This document shows, piece by piece, positions 25,533 through 39,200 of a stretch of 64,000 bases of DNA. Origin of the DNA: Setaria digitata (Eukaryota > Nematoda > Chromadorea > Rhabditida > Setariidae). The notes beneath the pieces were generated by a model. The model did no database searches. It was not told the origin of the DNA and saw only the letters and a list, made by a program, of their open reading frames with translations. Made by a program: the position numbers and the translations under genes. Position 1 is the first letter of the stretch. Every line of letters starts with the position of its first letter. The stretch is from NCBI GenBank assembly GCA_003640385.1, contig RCAB01000184.1, forward strand, positions 49,833-113,832, read 5' to 3'.

Positions 25533-28054
25533 TTCGTATTAATATGTTGGATTTGAGTTCTCATTTAAAAATTGGAAAGTAATTTATGAATTTTTAAATT
25601 AACTCAGGTACAGACAGGTCTTTTGACGAATAAGTTGATGGATGTATAGGATAGAAGGCCAAAGGGATGAAGACAAATGTGAGAAAGGAAAAATTTTTCA
25701 ATCATAAATTTCTCTTTCTTTTCATTTTGCAGTTTCTGAGCCTTTTCTTTATTAATTTTGTTTATTGTTTTTATTCGCCGTTTATGATTAATTAATTAGT
25801 GCTACTATTTATGTATTCTCCTTATTCATTATTGATTTGCTGGCATCGCTGTGAAAAAAATGTGTACTCATTTGCTTATTTTTCTCTTTTTTTTTTTTTG
25901 TTTTAAATTTCATTACTTTTTCATAATTCATATTTAGGAATAAAATGAGCTCAACTGTATATTCCTGTTGCATTTTTTTTCTGCTTAATTATGTTTAATT
26001 GCCACTATTGGTTCGGTAATTAACACACAATGATCGTAAATGCTATAAGCATTTAACATTGTTCGGTTTTTTCAACTGATAAAATTTGCACTAAGAAAAC
26101 AGATAAGTTATATAGATCGATGAGAAATCATCCTTTTATGATCTTGAGGTGGGCTGGGTTTGTATTTTATCTATGTTTAATTAGTCAATTAACACACCAA
26201 TAATTTCGAGTATTCTTGTTAAAAAAATATTCTGTTGATTAAGCAAGTTTATCAGTGTTAAATTTTTTAATAAATCAAGCTAAACATTTAAAAAGCTGAA
26301 ATCACAAATCAGTAATGGTTTAATTGAAGAAAAAAATTAAGATTAAAATAATGTATTATCAGTACAAACACACTACATTATGTTAGCAGGTGATAATTTA
26401 TAATTTCATTTCATTTGAAATGGTCATTATTTTTTTATTTCTTATTTCATTTCAGAATTTTCTGTCTTTCTTTTTTTTCTTCATCTTAAACTAAACCAAA
26501 TAAGAGAGAAAATGAATTGCTCGATGATAAATAATTAAGACTTCTGGCTTTGCTTTTTTTTAGTTCGTTGAAATAATTTTCTTTTGTTTTCATCAGCAAC
26601 AGTAATTTTAACTTTCGGGGAAAGAAAAATAGTTTATGCATATTGATATTAATTAATTAACTAAAATTAATATTAATCACTTCTGTTATGCTTTAATTTT
26701 GTCATTATATTAGTGTCTTTTCCTTCCTTTTTTCCTCACTTCGAAAATCTTTGAAAACTGTATCAGTTATCATTTATCCCGTAAATAGCGTTTTGATTAT
26801 CAGCGGGTTACATACATACTTATTTCTTTATGTTGGAGATTAAACTGAAATTAGTTTAAAATGAAATGCGTATTAAATGTTTTAACATTTTGAAAATAAT
26901 TGATTCTGTCATCCACTATAGAAATTAATTGTTTCACGTTGATTATTCTAATATGATAATATTTGTAATTAATATTAATTTAATAATACTAATTCTAATA
27001 CTTGTTATTAATTTAAGTATTAGTATTATAATACTAATATTGATGTATTGAAAGTTAGATTATTTAAAAGGAATCGTGCTTCATTCTCTCTGAGCATTTC
27101 CTTCTTTTACCAGGGTAACGCAGGCACTTTCTAGTATTTCTATTTGGTCTGAAATTTTTGTAAAGTCTGATGATCGGCCTGCTTATCAATCATTTATACG
27201 TTTTTTTCTTTTCTTTCTTTTTTTTTTTTTATCCAAATATTAATTTTCAATTTTTATTTTATTCTAACTTCCAATCGCTCAGTCAAATCCAAAATATAAA
27301 TTGAAGGAAACAAAAAAAAAAAAAAAACGAAACTATTTATTTGATTACATCTTTTTCGTGCATGAATTTTATGGAAATGGAAAAGAATTTCGATGACATT
27401 TGTAACATATCAAATAATTAATTATCATTAAAATAAGTTAAAGCTAGACTTATTTTCATTCCTTTTTCCTTTTTTTGACATTTCTAAAAGTTGTTAAATT
27501 TTGAAAAAAAAAAAGTTTTTATTGTTCAAAAAATTTTTACAATTGTTATTATAATTTTTTGAAGATCACAATTAGTTGCATTATTTACTACATTTTCTGG
27601 ATTCTGATCCATTTAGATTCCAACATTTGTTGCTATTAGCACGTCAAGAGGAGAATTATCGCATGTCAGTTGTTTAGAAATTGAAACTGATAGATGAATT
27701 TTAAGTGATAATGTTGATTGTTTAAAATTGTTCCATTTTCATTTACTCCATTAATATTATCTTTTTTCATTCTATTTTAATATAAGTCTAATTACTAGTA
27801 AATAATTAGTCATAAACAAATAATACTGATATAATGATGATAAAATAATAATAACAATAATATATAATAGTAAATGAATAATAGAAAAAATAACCTTGAT
27901 AGTAATAATCGATGCTAAGTAATAATTACGAAATTTTTTTTTTTTAATTAAAGGAAATTTGAATCTAATTTAAATATTTCCTCAAAATTTCATACTTCGT
28001 TGAAATCTGAAAAGTTTACGCATAACAAAATTTATTATTTTTCACACTAACTTC

Positions 28055-28185
28055 ATATACACACACACGCACCCACACACCCACATACACACACATATGC
28101 AGTCGCCCACACACAAACAGACAGACGGACAGACACATACGGGCAGACGGACAGACGGACACTCACACACACACATATAAATATA
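28055..28185. repeat. CA-rich and ACAGACGG-rich simple repeat
   Basis: The stretch begins with CACACACACGCACCCACACA, passes through CAGACAGACGGACAGACACA and GGGCAGACGGACAGACGGAC, and ends with CACACACACACATATA. It is a compound (CA)n plus (GACAGACG)n microsatellite, about 2 kb before the start of clu. Confidence 0.85.
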
Positions 28186-28865
28186 GATTGTCGATCGAAC
28201 CTCTTCTCAGCCTTTCTTCGTTGTTGTGGCTTTCCGGGAAAGATATCTCTCTATCAGTTATCAGTGAGTCAGTTAAGGTTATCAGGAAGAAAGGAGGTGT
28301 TTTCTTTTCTCTGAAAATGATAATGTCAATTCCGGAATGAAAAAGTTAAAAGCGGAATTCCTTTCGACTGATTTAATAAAATGAATATTTTCGAATTTCT
28401 TATTGTACAAGAAAAAAATTGTTGTGTTAATGAATTCGAGAATTAATTGTTTTTCTCTTTTTTTTCTTATGCGGAAAAAAATAAGAAGATATAATTTAAC
28501 GAAAGAAAAAAGAAAAATTCATGATTGTAACAGAGAATTAAATAATTTTATTTTTTTTGAGTCTAAGGTAAATTGAAGTTACGTAAAAATTAATTCAAAT
28601 ATATATTCATTTTAAGTTTACTATTAGTTAGATAAAAGTGAAAATTAGCGCAGTATATACTTGAAATTAATATTCGGTATGTGTTTGAAGTTAGTATTAC
28701 ATAAAATCACATGAAAATTATCACAAATTTATATAATTTATTGTCTCATACTGTTTTTCATCTTCTCTGTTAGCTAGTATTTACGTTAAAGGTAAAACTT
28801 ATTCGCGACATGTCAAAGGTCAAGCTAGTTAGTTATACACATTGACGTCTTTTTGCTTTTTCTTC

Positions 28866-28955
28866 CTCTCTCTCTCTCTCTTTCTATCTATCTCTGCCCC
28901 TATCTCTCTCTCCTTTTGTCTCTTTCCCTTTCCTTCTTCCTTTTTGTGTATGGAA
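28866..28955. repeat. CT-rich pyrimidine tract
   Basis: A (CT)n core followed by TATCTATCTCTG and TTTCCCTTTCCTTCTTCC. This polypyrimidine stretch lies 1.1 kb upstream of the clu transcript start region and could be part of its upstream regulatory DNA, but nothing specific can be claimed. Confidence 0.8.
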
Positions 28956-29420
28956 GAGGAAAATGTCGGACAATATCTTAATAAGAAGGACGGTGTTATT
29001 TATATCTGCTGACTATAAATTTTGTGGATGTGCATCATGACCTTGCAGACATTTCAAGCTCTTGAGCCTTGGCTCATGACCTTTTTCCGCTGTACGTATA
29101 CCATCCCTTGTGATTGTAATGCATGCATGCATGGCATGTGTGTGTGTCCATGTCTGCACTAACCTGTGTTTGACCACATTCCATTGTCAAGATGGTTGTC
29201 GAGGTGTTGTTGCATTTAGCTATGTTTACTTCTCTGTGACATCATCTTTTTCTCGTATTCGTTCTGCGTGCTTTGCATGCATTTCATCGTTTGCTTTTTT
29301 GCTCCCTATTTAGTCTCGTTTTTATGTCACCTTTCTATTTCATTATGCAAATTAATTATCTAGTTTTTGCATTTTCTCTTTCTTTTTTTTTTCTGAAATG
29401 ATTGGGATTACCTGATGGAA

Positions 29421-29621
29421 TAGATGAAGTTAGAATTAGATTTGCCCGATAAATAGGTGGAGGTTGGATTGTGCTATGCTCGATTATACATGCTTGATAA
29501 ATAAGGAAAGTTAGCATTAGCTTATGCCCGTGGGGTAAAGTTAGAATTGAGCAGTGCCCAGTAAGTGGGTCAGAGTTAGAATTAGATTTTGCCGTTGAGT
29601 GGAGTAGAGCTAGAATTAGGC
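29421..29621. repeat. Minisatellite built on GAAGTTAGAATTAGATTTTGCC
   Basis: About five to six diverged copies of a unit of 30-40 bases made of GCCCGATAAATAGGTGGA plus GTTAGAATTAGATTT-like halves (copies near 29425, 29443, 29490, 29527, 29558, 29590). It ends about 480 bases before the clu start codon. No coding potential is seen. Confidence 0.75.
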
Positions 29622-30090
29622 TGCTGTGTGTTTTACTCTATGCTTTAACTTTGATGAATCTTTCCAAGATTGATATACCATTGTGAAATTCTCATCAATT
29701 TTTATTTTTTGTTAATTTTTTGGGAATTTGTTTAAGCCAAAAAAAAATTCTTCAACGAAATGTTTCTCATCGAAACATCTGTATTTAATAATTAATTTTA
29801 AACAATGTTCTAATCATGATATCATTTGTCTTTTTTTTTTTTTCAAGTCTCAATATTTCATATTTGAAATTTTAAGGTGGCTGTAAACATTTTAAATCTA
29901 ATTTATATATTTGGAAATGGAACTAGGGTCAAAAAAAAAACTTGTGTAAATCGCTTATCTTGGAATTGGAATTTAGCAAAAAAAAAAAATAATGAATAGT
30001 TCATTTTTATTATTGTTATCGTTTGTTTTGTTCGGAGAGTCCAAAAAAAAAGGAAAGTTCTTTCGAACGAAAATATTTTGAAATATGTTA

Positions 30091-30108
30091 ACCATTTCAG
30101 GCAAAACA
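30091..30108 (+). promoter_or_regulatory. Probable trans-splice acceptor and 8-base 5' UTR of clu
   Basis: ACCATTTCAG ends at 30100 and is followed by GCAAAACA and the ATG at 30109. An ideal nematode acceptor eight bases before a start codon, with no upstream coding exon seen, fits spliced-leader addition. This is also the reason for choosing this ATG. A conventional 5' UTR intron is the alternative. Confidence 0.6.
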
Positions 30109-33100
30109 ATGGGAGAAGATAATGGACTTGTCTGTTCACCTGAAACCGTTCTTGCCTCAGCTGCCAAGGTTATTTCATAATTTCTTACCTTTTCAAATTT
30201 TACACTTGGGAAAAAAACTCATATATATAATTTAATATTTGCTGCTTATATAATGGGTTTTATTTTTTTCATTTTCGGTTCTTTTCTTTATTCCTCAAAT
30301 GTAGAGGTGAAAGAAAATTCATATTATATTATATAGGCTAACTGCATAAATTTTTTTCAATTAATCTTTCAGCAAAAAAATAAAAGAATGAAAAATGAAT
30401 CTCAAAGACTCTTTATGCTACGATAACCTTTTAATAATTTATTTATTGCTCTCAGATGAAATTTTAAATCAAAATTTTTTTTTTTTCTAAACTATTTTTA
30501 CTTAGTGGGATAATATTACAGCACCTTAAGCGAATAAACCTTGGGAGTAACTGTTGAATGAAATTTTAACTTCAGACTTTATCGGAAGATGCGCAAGACA
30601 ATTCACCACATAATTCTGCCAATGATTCTGGCCACGAGACATCATCACCCGATTCACCGCTAACACCTATTGAAGAGGGAGCTGTTTCTCCAGGTTTTTT
30701 TGTTATCTAATTCTTCAAAATTTTCTTCCTATTCGCTATGTTTGGGAATTGTAAAATCATCCAAATTTTATATGTGCCATTTAGAGAGGAAATGCAAATA
30801 TCGTTCGAAACATTCCTTTTTTTTTTCGCTTTTTTTTTTGGCAGCTGGAAAAATTACAGTGTATATGACTATTGATATTAGCATAATCCAATTAAAGTTT
30901 TGAGATTTTGATTGCTTTTTGATCTCTTGTGCATTTCCTATCAAAAAAAAACAGAAGAAGCAAGAACAGCATGCTGGCAATTAGAAAAATCTTTTTCTCA
31001 TATCATAATTTAGGAGTAGCGAAGTATTCATTATTAACGTGTTTCTCAAAAATAGTAAATAGCCAAATAGCTTTAGGTAGATTAGCTGCACTGCGTTTTT
31101 TTTAGTGGTAATGAGTGATAATAGAAGACATCATTAATACAAATCTATAATGTTATTCATTTGGATGGTACATGCATGAAACATTGCTCTAACTGTATAA
31201 AAAGGCAGTTTTACGATAAGATATAACTTTTTTTTAGACTCTATTCATTATTTGTACTGATATATATATATATAAATAAATATATATATATATATATAGT
31301 AGTTTTAAATATATATATATATTTAAAACTACTTATGAAAATGTATTTATTTCTGATGAGGTCGGATGAGCCGGTCGTTGTCTATCGGTTAGATGATTTG
31401 AACGGACTGAGGATATGTTATATTCTGCTATAAAATTGCATTCTGTATACAGATCATATCCGTGTGCATAATTCTGGGAAAATTCCAGCGGAAGGAAACG
31501 GGCAGGGATATGGAGTGATTGTTCTGCAATCCGAATAGTAGTCGTTTCAGTCGGCCATAGCATTAAAGCAGATATCTTATTTAAAAAAAAAATACCCTAT
31601 TCGATTGTTTTATCAAATCTAATTAATCAGTTTTCATCAAAATATGCACATACTTTGATATGTTTTGCATGCATGATGTAGTATCACAGTAGAATGGAAA
31701 TTTTTTACAACTTGTTTTCCAAAATTGAAAAAAAAGTATATGGAAGTGTCGTAGGATGTGTGGGAGATCATTCTAGTTTCGGTTTTGAAGTACATAACTT
31801 TTTCTCTTTAAAGAGTGATTCTTTGCTTCCAGATTCTTATAAAAATAATCAATGAAAACTTGCTATTCTGAGAAGATAAATGGAAAAAGTTCGAGGATTT
31901 TTTCGATCGAAGATCTCGAAGAAATGTTTTATTGTTTTCAGCAGCGGAAAAAACGAGTAATAGCGGTCCGGCAGTATGTTCGAGTGATGATTGTGATTCG
32001 ACATTTCGTATTCGTATTATTGCACCTGGTGCGGAACCATTTGATTTACAGGTCTGAAATAATAACTTACATTATTTTTTGAAATCTGGTTGAAGTGTAG
32101 AACGATTGATCTAGTCTGATTCTGCAGTGAAATTATGAACTGAATAGATCTGTGAAACTTTGCTTCACTCTTGATTTCTGAAGGAATTTCGATTGAACTG
32201 AGATTTTTGAAAGGTAAGCAATTCGAGTATTCATTTAGTGGTTACTATAGAAATTAAAAAGTAGTACCGACATCGGCAGTAATGGATATTAAGGAAGTGA
32301 GAAAATTTTTCTTTTTTTCAGGTTAGTTCGAGTGAAATGGTGCAAGAGCTACATCAGGTGCTGTTAGAACGTGAAGCGACATGCCATCGTACGTGTTTCA
32401 GCTTGCAGTTAAATGGTGTCTCACTGGATCATTTTACTGAATTGAAAAATGTTGGTGGTCTCACAGATGGCTCAGTGTTGAAGGTTGTCGAAGGTAAGCA
32501 TATATTTCTGTTTTATTATAGTGAGATCTGAATTTGTGAGAAATAATTGCAATACACATCAGTATATTAGATATCATATAACCAGCGAATATTGTATTAA
32601 ATATCATTTAGCTGTTGTTCAAAGTATCAAGTATCATTTAGCAGGAGGATAATATTTTTGTCGAAATTTCATGACTTCATCATCATTCTTTCTGAAATAT
32701 GTTAACGTCACTATCAGAGCACAAAAAAAAATCACTTATAACAGTAACATCTATGCGCCAGAGTTGTAGTACAAGGGTATATACTAAACATGAAAATACA
32801 GTACAAGGTAACGAAATTTGTGATAAGGAAATCAGCATTTAACACCAAATTTTTTCCTTCCTTCTTGAATTTTCAGTACGCTGTTTCTTTTTAAAGAACT
32901 GTAGATTAACTGGAATAGATTTTTAGTCCAAATGACGCATGACTGTTTTAGAACCGTATACTACCCGAGAAGCTCGAATTCATGTCCGACATGTCCGTGA
33001 TCTAATTCGCAGTCTTGATATGTCTGATGCAGTCAATGGTACTGATGGTGCATCACTATCATATCTTGCTTTAATGACATTAGGAGATCGTAAAAAGAAT

Positions 33101-36100
33101 TCGGATAGGTAACTCTTTCATTGAACAGCAAATTCCCTAAAAACCAAAAATATCGTAATGATGTTGTGTTGTTTATTAACGAACATAGTGGATAAGTAAA
33201 TCCTTTTTTAATTTTAAAAGAGGGACTTACATAATAGATTAGTGAAAAAGTAAAAGTGGTATTTGTAGAAATTAAATAAATTGTGAGCATTTCATAAATT
33301 CCGAGCAAGTTATGAAACATTTTTTTCTTTCTTTTTTTTTTCTTTTTTCTAGAACCATAGAATGCTGTCCTCCTGATTATATCATGCCAGGATATAAAGA
33401 ACGCCCTCTTATACCACTGTTACCAGCAATGAGAGATCCTGTGTTGGCGCTAAAGAGTTTGGCAATTTCACCATTTAATCCACCGCCGGGGCATCGGAAA
33501 TTGAAGGTTTGGTCTTGGCAGACATTTTGAAACTATTTTCGGAAATGTGATTATACATGAAGCATAAGATATAAAAAGTTCAAATTTTCATCAGATTTTT
33601 CATATCGTTTATTAAATTCTATGAACTTCTATAGGGTGACGTGCTTTATTTAACGGTTGACACACGTGAAGGAAGACGTTATCACATAACTTGCTGTACA
33701 AGAGGTTTTTACGTTAATGCAACCACTGAAGCGGGCTTCCGACCAACGCCCTCACCATCACATAAAGCTATCCATCATTCATTGGTGGATTTGCTCTCAT
33801 CAATCAGTATTTCTTTTAAACGGGCTATGACTTTGATTTTAAAAAAACGCTCCGAAAAGCACATTTTTGAACGACTGCCAACACCATATCAGGTATTGCT
33901 TACGTTTTTTTGGCAGTGTATTCTTCAGAAGATTCACCTACATTTTTAGAAGATAGCTGGGCGTGAGTCGTGCAGCGTATCTTTGTATTCTTTATTAACG
34001 GCTGCATATAATTTCTGTAATAAATTTTTGATGTTTCTGTGCTGGTTGAAAAAGTTCAAGATTATGTAGAAAATATTGGTCATTTCTTTCAGGGTTATTC
34101 TGATTTTATAATCCACAGTTGCTTTTACAGGTAAATTCATGGGTAGCACCCATTTTTGAGCAAACAGAAGATGGAATTCGTGCAGAGGACTGTACACAGC
34201 CGCATAAAATTGGTCTTGAGGATCATATTCCTGGACAAATTCGTGACTGGAACGAGGAGCTGCAAACCACGCATGAATTACCGCGGGAGACGCTTGGTGA
34301 ACGACTTGTCCGAGAAAGAGCTATCTTTAAAATTCACAGCGACTTTGTTTCTGCGGCAGTTAAAGTGATTATTTTATATCTTGAACATCAGTAGCAAGAA
34401 AATGTTTGTTAAAGTAGTTCAGAGGATTTTGAAATGTTCTGTTTCTTTTTCATATCTCTTCTTCCTTTCAAGAATTCCATGCCTAGCGGTTTAATCGCTA
34501 TTTGGAACGGAAGGAGTGAGTGATGGTATTTTGGTCTTTAGTTAGAATGGTAAGGAGGATAAAACGAAACAGTAATTTAGTTGTTTCAGTTCACATACTA
34601 AATTCAAAAATAAAAAAAGAAAAAGGATTGCTTACTTTCTAAATTACGATGTAATTGTTTTTCTGGGAGCGATGGCAGTTATTGATGGAAATGTGGTGGC
34701 AATAAATCCAGCAGATGAACCACGAACACATATGTATATATGGAATAACATATTTTTTTCGCTTGGATTCGATGTTAAAGATCATTATAAGGTTAAACTT
34801 TTCATAAATAAGTCCATGTTTAAGCCCATTATGTTTTAGTTCGTCACTTTTTTGTTTATCTCAAAAATTTATACATTTAATTTGAGGATTCTCGGATTTT
34901 TTATAGTCCCTGTAAGATCTTTGAACACATTTGAGCAGTCTGGCATGTTCAAATACTGTTTATGCTGTTGGAACAGCTATGCTAATTCAAAGTTATTTGA
35001 TAGGTTAAAAAATTTAAATTCGGATGTTCTGAAAGGTAAATTCCCTTTAAAACTCTGACGATGGCATTTCAGGAATTGGGCGGCGATGCAGCTGCGCATG
35101 CAGCGACATCTAATGATCTGCAGGGAGTACGAGCTTATGCGCAACTTGATAATCCCAAGCTTTTTACTTTGGGCATGGTCATTGTTGATTACAAGGGATA
35201 CCGGTAAATATATCTCGTTTTTTTTTTTTTTGAGATTATCACAGATATTCATAAGCTTATAAAAGGGTGCAGTCTTAGGATAGGGCCTCGTTTTAGAATT
35301 TAGGGTTATCGAGAGATCTTCATGACAATCTTTTGTTGAATAATTCTTTAAATTATACCTCTCTGTCGCTCTTATGATTAATTTACTTCTTGTAAATTTA
35401 TGTTTCATTTGGTAGCATATAGGAGAAAGACATTACAGAGTGACTGCGCAATCGATAATACCAGGGATTTTAGAACGGGAACAAGAACAAAGTGTTGTTT
35501 ATGGCTCAGTTGATTTTGGGAAAACAGTTGTTAGCTCTGAGGTGATTTTTCCTTTCACTTGGTTTTAACTTTTCATTCTTAATTTACTTCTACTAGTAGT
35601 ACAGTTTTATTGAATCTTCAAAAAACTTCCTAGATTTGAATGATTTTGCTTCTCCTTTTTTCCAAGGATTATCACGATTTGTTATCGAGACCGGCGGAGC
35701 AGTTGAAAATTTTACCTCATGAAGTTTATAGTGGCAAGGATGATGGAAGGATTATTAAACTTTGTTCGTCTTTTGAAACTAAGGTATTTCTAACTTTCCA
35801 CTTTTCAACTTCGCTGAGTATATCAGCTGTTAATGCGCAGTGCTTTTTTTTTTTCTTTTTTCATTTTTTTTTTTTTTTTTTTTCGTTTGCTGACTTTTTT
35901 TGGAACTTTTATCCATTTTTGCATTTTGTGGGTCAATGCTGCTGTGTTCCTTTCCAGCAGCATCAGAGAAGGAATTTTCATACAAAGAAGTAGCGTATTA
36001 TTAGAAATAAAATAATTTCTATAGTTGAAATATTACGTTCTTAGAATACCGCTGAAATAATAGAAAGTACGTAATGTTTGAACAGAATAAATGCGTATTT

Positions 36101-36224
36101 CTGTAGATTTATAAGAGCTGCTTCTTCATCACATCTGCTTGAAGTATAATATATCATTTCTTAAGATTGAATATGATCGGAACGTAGAAAAGCTACAATC
36201 ATGTTTTTATATTGCGGGTTGTGC

Positions 36225-36256
<32 letters not shown>

Positions 36257-39200
36257 ACAGTTATTGCTGAAATAAACTGATAGAATGCTACAAAAGAGCA
36301 CTGGCATTATTCTTTAATTAATCGCCTACTGTTTTCAGGGTATTGTTGGGAATGACTCGCGACATTATATTTTAGATCTATTGAGAACTTTTCCACCAGA
36401 TGTAAATTATCTTGAAGGTGCTGAAGTAACAGATATTTGTAAAGCAAATGGTTTTCCACGTGTGTTTCCTCATAAACTTGCTTCATTGAGGCAAGAACTA
36501 GTTGAAGCATTCGTCGAGTTTGTTTTTTTTTTTCTCGATATTTGCTTATTTTTTATTATTTCATCCTTACTACCTTTTTGCATTTATTCCAAAATCTTAA
36601 ATTCTTAACTTTTGGCATTTTGGGTGGTGAGCAAAATCCTTGCGGTATGTTTAGATAACCGTTATTCGATGGAGAAGTTTCAGCGTAATGTGCCCAGACA
36701 CGTTAAATTTTTGAAGCATATATGGCAAAGGTGATTTTTCCCCCTTGAAGGTATCGTTATTTGATGTTTATTCGTATAGCTGCATATCATGTGCAGCAAA
36801 CTAAACTAGGATTGTTAGCGGAAAACGATGATAACGCGGAAGAAATGAAGCAAAAAGATGTTGTAAAAATGGACGAATTGCCTGAGGCCGCAGAAGATGA
36901 TGCGATTTTGAGTCAAATTAAGGTTTACATTTTATATATTCAAAAAATTCACAAGGGCAACTTTTCTTCGCCGTGAATAGGCAGTTTTGTAATCCAATCA
37001 TCTTTTTTTTCTATATCTGAAAGTGTTTCTGCAATTATCTTTATGGGTATTTAATTTCGTTATGCTTTTATAATAGTTTAAAACATCCGAACTAGCTCTT
37101 TTCTTTTTTGACTTATTAATCAAAGTCATTTCTATTTCGCAGGATGAAATAATTTCCAATATGAAAATCGATAAGATGCCATTATTGGAAACTGAAATAG
37201 CAAAGAAAATTGTAGAAGAAGCTATTGATGGTATTGAGAAGAAAGATGACAGTTTGGATAAAGAAATTTCTGAAGAGGTAAATGGTCTGATGTGATCTTA
37301 TAACAATTATTTTCATTGCATTATGAGGTTTAAAATGATTTTTTTTACGAAAGGTTTCAAATAATTTCTGGGTCTTGGAATCATAAAAATTTCGAGTTCC
37401 CTGTTTCAAAAATCGCTTACTGCTTTGTTGAAGATAATGGCAAAAGCAGCAAAAGCAGTAGGATCAATTCGTACGGATGCATTTGATATTAGATTTAATC
37501 CTGATTGTTATTGTTCAACAGTGCATCATGCCGAGAAGGAAGATATCTCAAAACAACGACGTTTGGTAGCTGAAGCAGCTGAATTTTTGCTTGTGCAGGT
37601 ATGTCTTATATTAAGTGCTTATGGTTTGTTGAATTTTTAATATGCAAGTATTTGATGACGATAAAGTTTATTTGCAAATAGAATTAATGATATAGCATTG
37701 AGTGGCCTGATATGGTGGATTGACATAGAAAACTTAAAGTACATTTGGAAAATAAATGTAGCTAAGCATTAAATTGATGTAAAGCAATTCTCTTCATTTT
37801 TCAAGCTACGTGTTCCTATAGTGTTATATCATTTGGCAAATTTTGTTCATGACTATTTAGCAATTGCCGAATTTTGTTCGTGACTGTTTGCAACGTACAA
37901 TAATGCCGCTGGATGGTGCATCACTTAGCGATTCTTTGCATTCACGTGGTATTAATATCCGATATTTGGGTAGATTAACGAAATATATTCAAAATGTCAA
38001 GCAACTAACTTATCTTAAGGTAAGTAATCAATTTATTCATTTTGCTTATTGTGATGAATATTCTTCATTTTGAATGGTCGATCCGCTATCCTCCATTCAT
38101 TCATTTAGCACATCAAATAAAAATTATGTCTGTATGTGTGTGTGTGTTTTTTTACATTAAGTAATGTTGAATACTAATATTATTATCATATTAAGAAAGC
38201 TTTTTACTTTAAGCTCAAGAATTTTTTATCGTTTTCATTTGTCGCGCTCAATTTGTGATCATAATTATCTCAAATATTGAATTCTGGTGAGTAATTCTGA
38301 AATTAAGTTAATTAATTAAGAATAAATTTCAGCTGATTTGTATAACTGAACTGTTGTGTCGATGTGCTAAACACATTTTTCGCGGTTATTTGCAACCTGT
38401 GCCATCAGTACATATAGCAGCTGCAGTATCACATTTCCTTAATTGTCTACTTTGCGTATCAACTGAGTCTCTAACACTCTCTAATGAAGAGGTTAGACTT
38501 TTTGCTTGTTCTATACAACTTTTCTTTGAAAATTGTGAAGTTTTAAGAATTTCATTAAGCTTAGTTTAGTTGTGTAAAAGTAAGGATTTGCTTATTGATA
38601 CATTCTGATGTAACCACAGAATTTAATTAATTTTTTTTTTTTTTTTTTTAAGAAAAAGCATCAGAAATGTTGTTGAAACTAAATTTAGGTGCATATGTAT
38701 GTATTATTTTCAGCTGTCAATGTCAATAAATGGTGTTAGGAAGTCACGCTCATCAAAACGTCGCAAACAGATCAACAGTGGTGGTAAAGAAAATGATAAC
38801 TGGGCCCAAATGTCATCACATACGCTTTGGCAGCGAATCAAATCAGAGTCGGATTTTTATTATGCGTTTACAATTGATGGGGAAAATGTAGATGCATATT
38901 TATACACAATTGGAATTCAAAAGACTTCGCTTCTACGCCGTTTTGCACAAATAACTGGTGTTCAGGTATCTTTTACATTAATAATTGTCTTATAAAGAAA
39001 ATGATGGTTGGGTTGATTGGAATATTTAATTGGTCTGACTAATTTATGGAAAATTCGTATTTTTTTTGTTGTTCAGAAAGTGCGAACTGATACAAACAAT
39101 TTATTCGACATGTTATTTATGATTTAATCAGAAAAGCAGTAATACTCTATGAAATTATTCATAATTTTATCTTTCCTCTCTTCTTTTTTATGCCATATCA

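Larger units (their letters stand above)
10977..30099. other. 19 kb gene desert with scattered repeats
   Basis: No exon of a recognisable protein was found on either strand. Open frames here are short and biased to F, L, I, N, K and S (for example 11762-12175 minus, 13306-13781 minus, 18948-19502 plus, 22553-22753 plus, 23883-24089 plus) and have no splice or family support. The stretch holds several repeat elements, listed separately. I saw no tRNA box-B-like sequence. It could contain noncoding RNA genes or distal regulatory DNA, neither of which I can identify by eye. Confidence 0.55.

Noticed and set aside
31333..31563. 76-codon minus-strand frame inside clu intron 2
   Set aside because: Antisense to an intron, no motif, flanked by a (TA)n palindrome. 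Not supported as a nested gene.
34977..35408. 143-codon minus-strand frame overlapping clu exon 10
   Set aside because: It is the antisense shadow of a confirmed exon and two introns.
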